From Pseudomonadota bacterium (lineage in GTDB: Bacteria; Pseudomonadota; Alphaproteobacteria; Micropepsales; Micropepsaceae), in NCBI GenBank assembly GCA_018242105.1, contig JAFECP010000021.1, forward strand, positions 1-33,234: a DNA stretch of 33,234 nucleotides. The letters are read 5' to 3'. The position numbers and the translations under genes are program-made. Shown here piece after piece: positions 33,038 through 33,234 of the stretch. Each line of letters begins with the position of its first letter. The first letter of the stretch is position 1. The notes under the pieces were generated by a model that worked only from the letters and a program-made list of their open reading frames with translations, was not told the DNA's origin and searched no databases.

Positions 33038-33234
33038 GTGAAATTCTACAATTCTGTCGGCCCCAACCCGCGCGTCGTTCGCATGTTCATGGCGGAGAAA
33101 GGCATCGCCATTCCTTCCGAGGAAGTGAACCTGATGAAAGGCGACAACCGCCGCGAGCCTTATCTGAAGAAGAACTCCATCGGCCAGATGCCGGCGCTGG
33201 AACTGGACAGCGGCCATTGCGTCACCGAGATCAC
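33038..33234 (+). CDS. Glutathione S-transferase, N-terminal part, cut by window edge
   Basis: Reading from GTG 33038, with GGGAGGA six bases upstream, gives 65 codons before the right edge: an N-terminal thioredoxin-like GST domain. It contains SVGPNPRVVRMFMAEKGI, then EEVNLMKGDNRREPYLKKN, and GQMPALELDSG with the conserved cis-proline (Pro in QMPAL). Such enzymes conjugate or transfer glutathione. Only the start is visible, so the class (for example theta/beta) cannot be settled. Confidence 0.85.
   Translation, partial: MKFYNSVGPNPRVVRMFMAEKGIAIPSEEVNLMKGDNRREPYLKKNSIGQMPALELDSGHCVTEI

Overview
The window is high-GC chromosomal DNA from an alphaproteobacterium. The evidence is a set of families largely confined to that class (DUF1491, DUF6456 with a helix-turn-helix, the PAS_5-type small regulators, a DivJ/PleC-type histidine kinase) and two sites resembling the CtrA cell-cycle box TTAA-N7-TTAA. 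A soil or freshwater lineage near Rhizomicrobium/Micropepsaceae is my guess and is not proven by the sequence. I see no tRNA, rRNA, CRISPR array, prophage, transposase or defence island. Genes are tightly packed and no stretch above 300 bases lacks a gene.

Layout. 1-83 is the start of prfC (RF3), cut by the window edge. 183-824 encodes a secreted cysteine-rich protein with two Rap1a/Tai-like repeats. 845-4756 holds a DUF1491 gene coupled to a membrane histidine kinase, divergent from a second, soluble PAS histidine kinase. 4966-5791 has a small DUF5330-like protein and a MaoC-like protein, convergent with a DUF6456 regulator (5775-6608). 6793-7104 is a lipoprotein.

7107-13165 is a minus-strand run: a DUF4424 gene interrupted by an in-frame TAG, a PAS_5 protein with a palindromic CtrA-type site, an OprB/MnoP-like porin, an enoyl-CoA hydratase, a 129-bp palindrome-ended element, a nitronate monooxygenase fused to DUF6306, and DUF488. 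A group III truncated haemoglobin (13283-13699) diverges from DUF488.

13839-19142 is a fatty acid or branched-chain acyl-CoA beta-oxidation unit read leftward: a LiuR-like MerR regulator, an acyl-CoA dehydrogenase, a thiolase and a FadB/FadJ-type bifunctional enzyme. Hairpin-rich repeats lie between the last three genes. An LiuR-type operator lies just upstream of the regulator. Together these enzymes carry out dehydrogenation, hydration, the second oxidation and thiolysis. The acyl-CoA ligase at 29115 and the hydratase at 10210 could feed or extend the same pathway.

19310-19939 is an iron superoxide dismutase gene with a clear terminator. 20099-21493 is a class III aminotransferase, divergent from a second PAS_5 gene (21577-22128). 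22140-26885 is a minus-strand five-gene run: a membrane-anchored protein of unknown function, a POT peptide transporter, an alpha/beta hydrolase (proline iminopeptidase-like), an MHS-type MFS transporter and a PaaI-type thioesterase. The peptide importer next to a peptidase-like hydrolase suggests use of peptides or small esters. 27097-28989 is a membrane-anchored TPR protein. 29115-31533 holds the acyl-CoA ligase and a DUF1499 membrane protein. After a triple-hairpin element come an LACTB2-like metallo-beta-lactamase-fold hydrolase and a small membrane protein on the minus strand. A glutathione S-transferase gene (33038 onward) is cut by the right edge.

I did not find an obvious new multi-gene system. 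The best leads are the interrupted DUF4424 gene with its G11 tract, the CtrA-type palindrome at the PAS_5 gene, the nitronate monooxygenase-DUF6306 fusion beside a haemoglobin, and the mobile-looking palindromic repeats.
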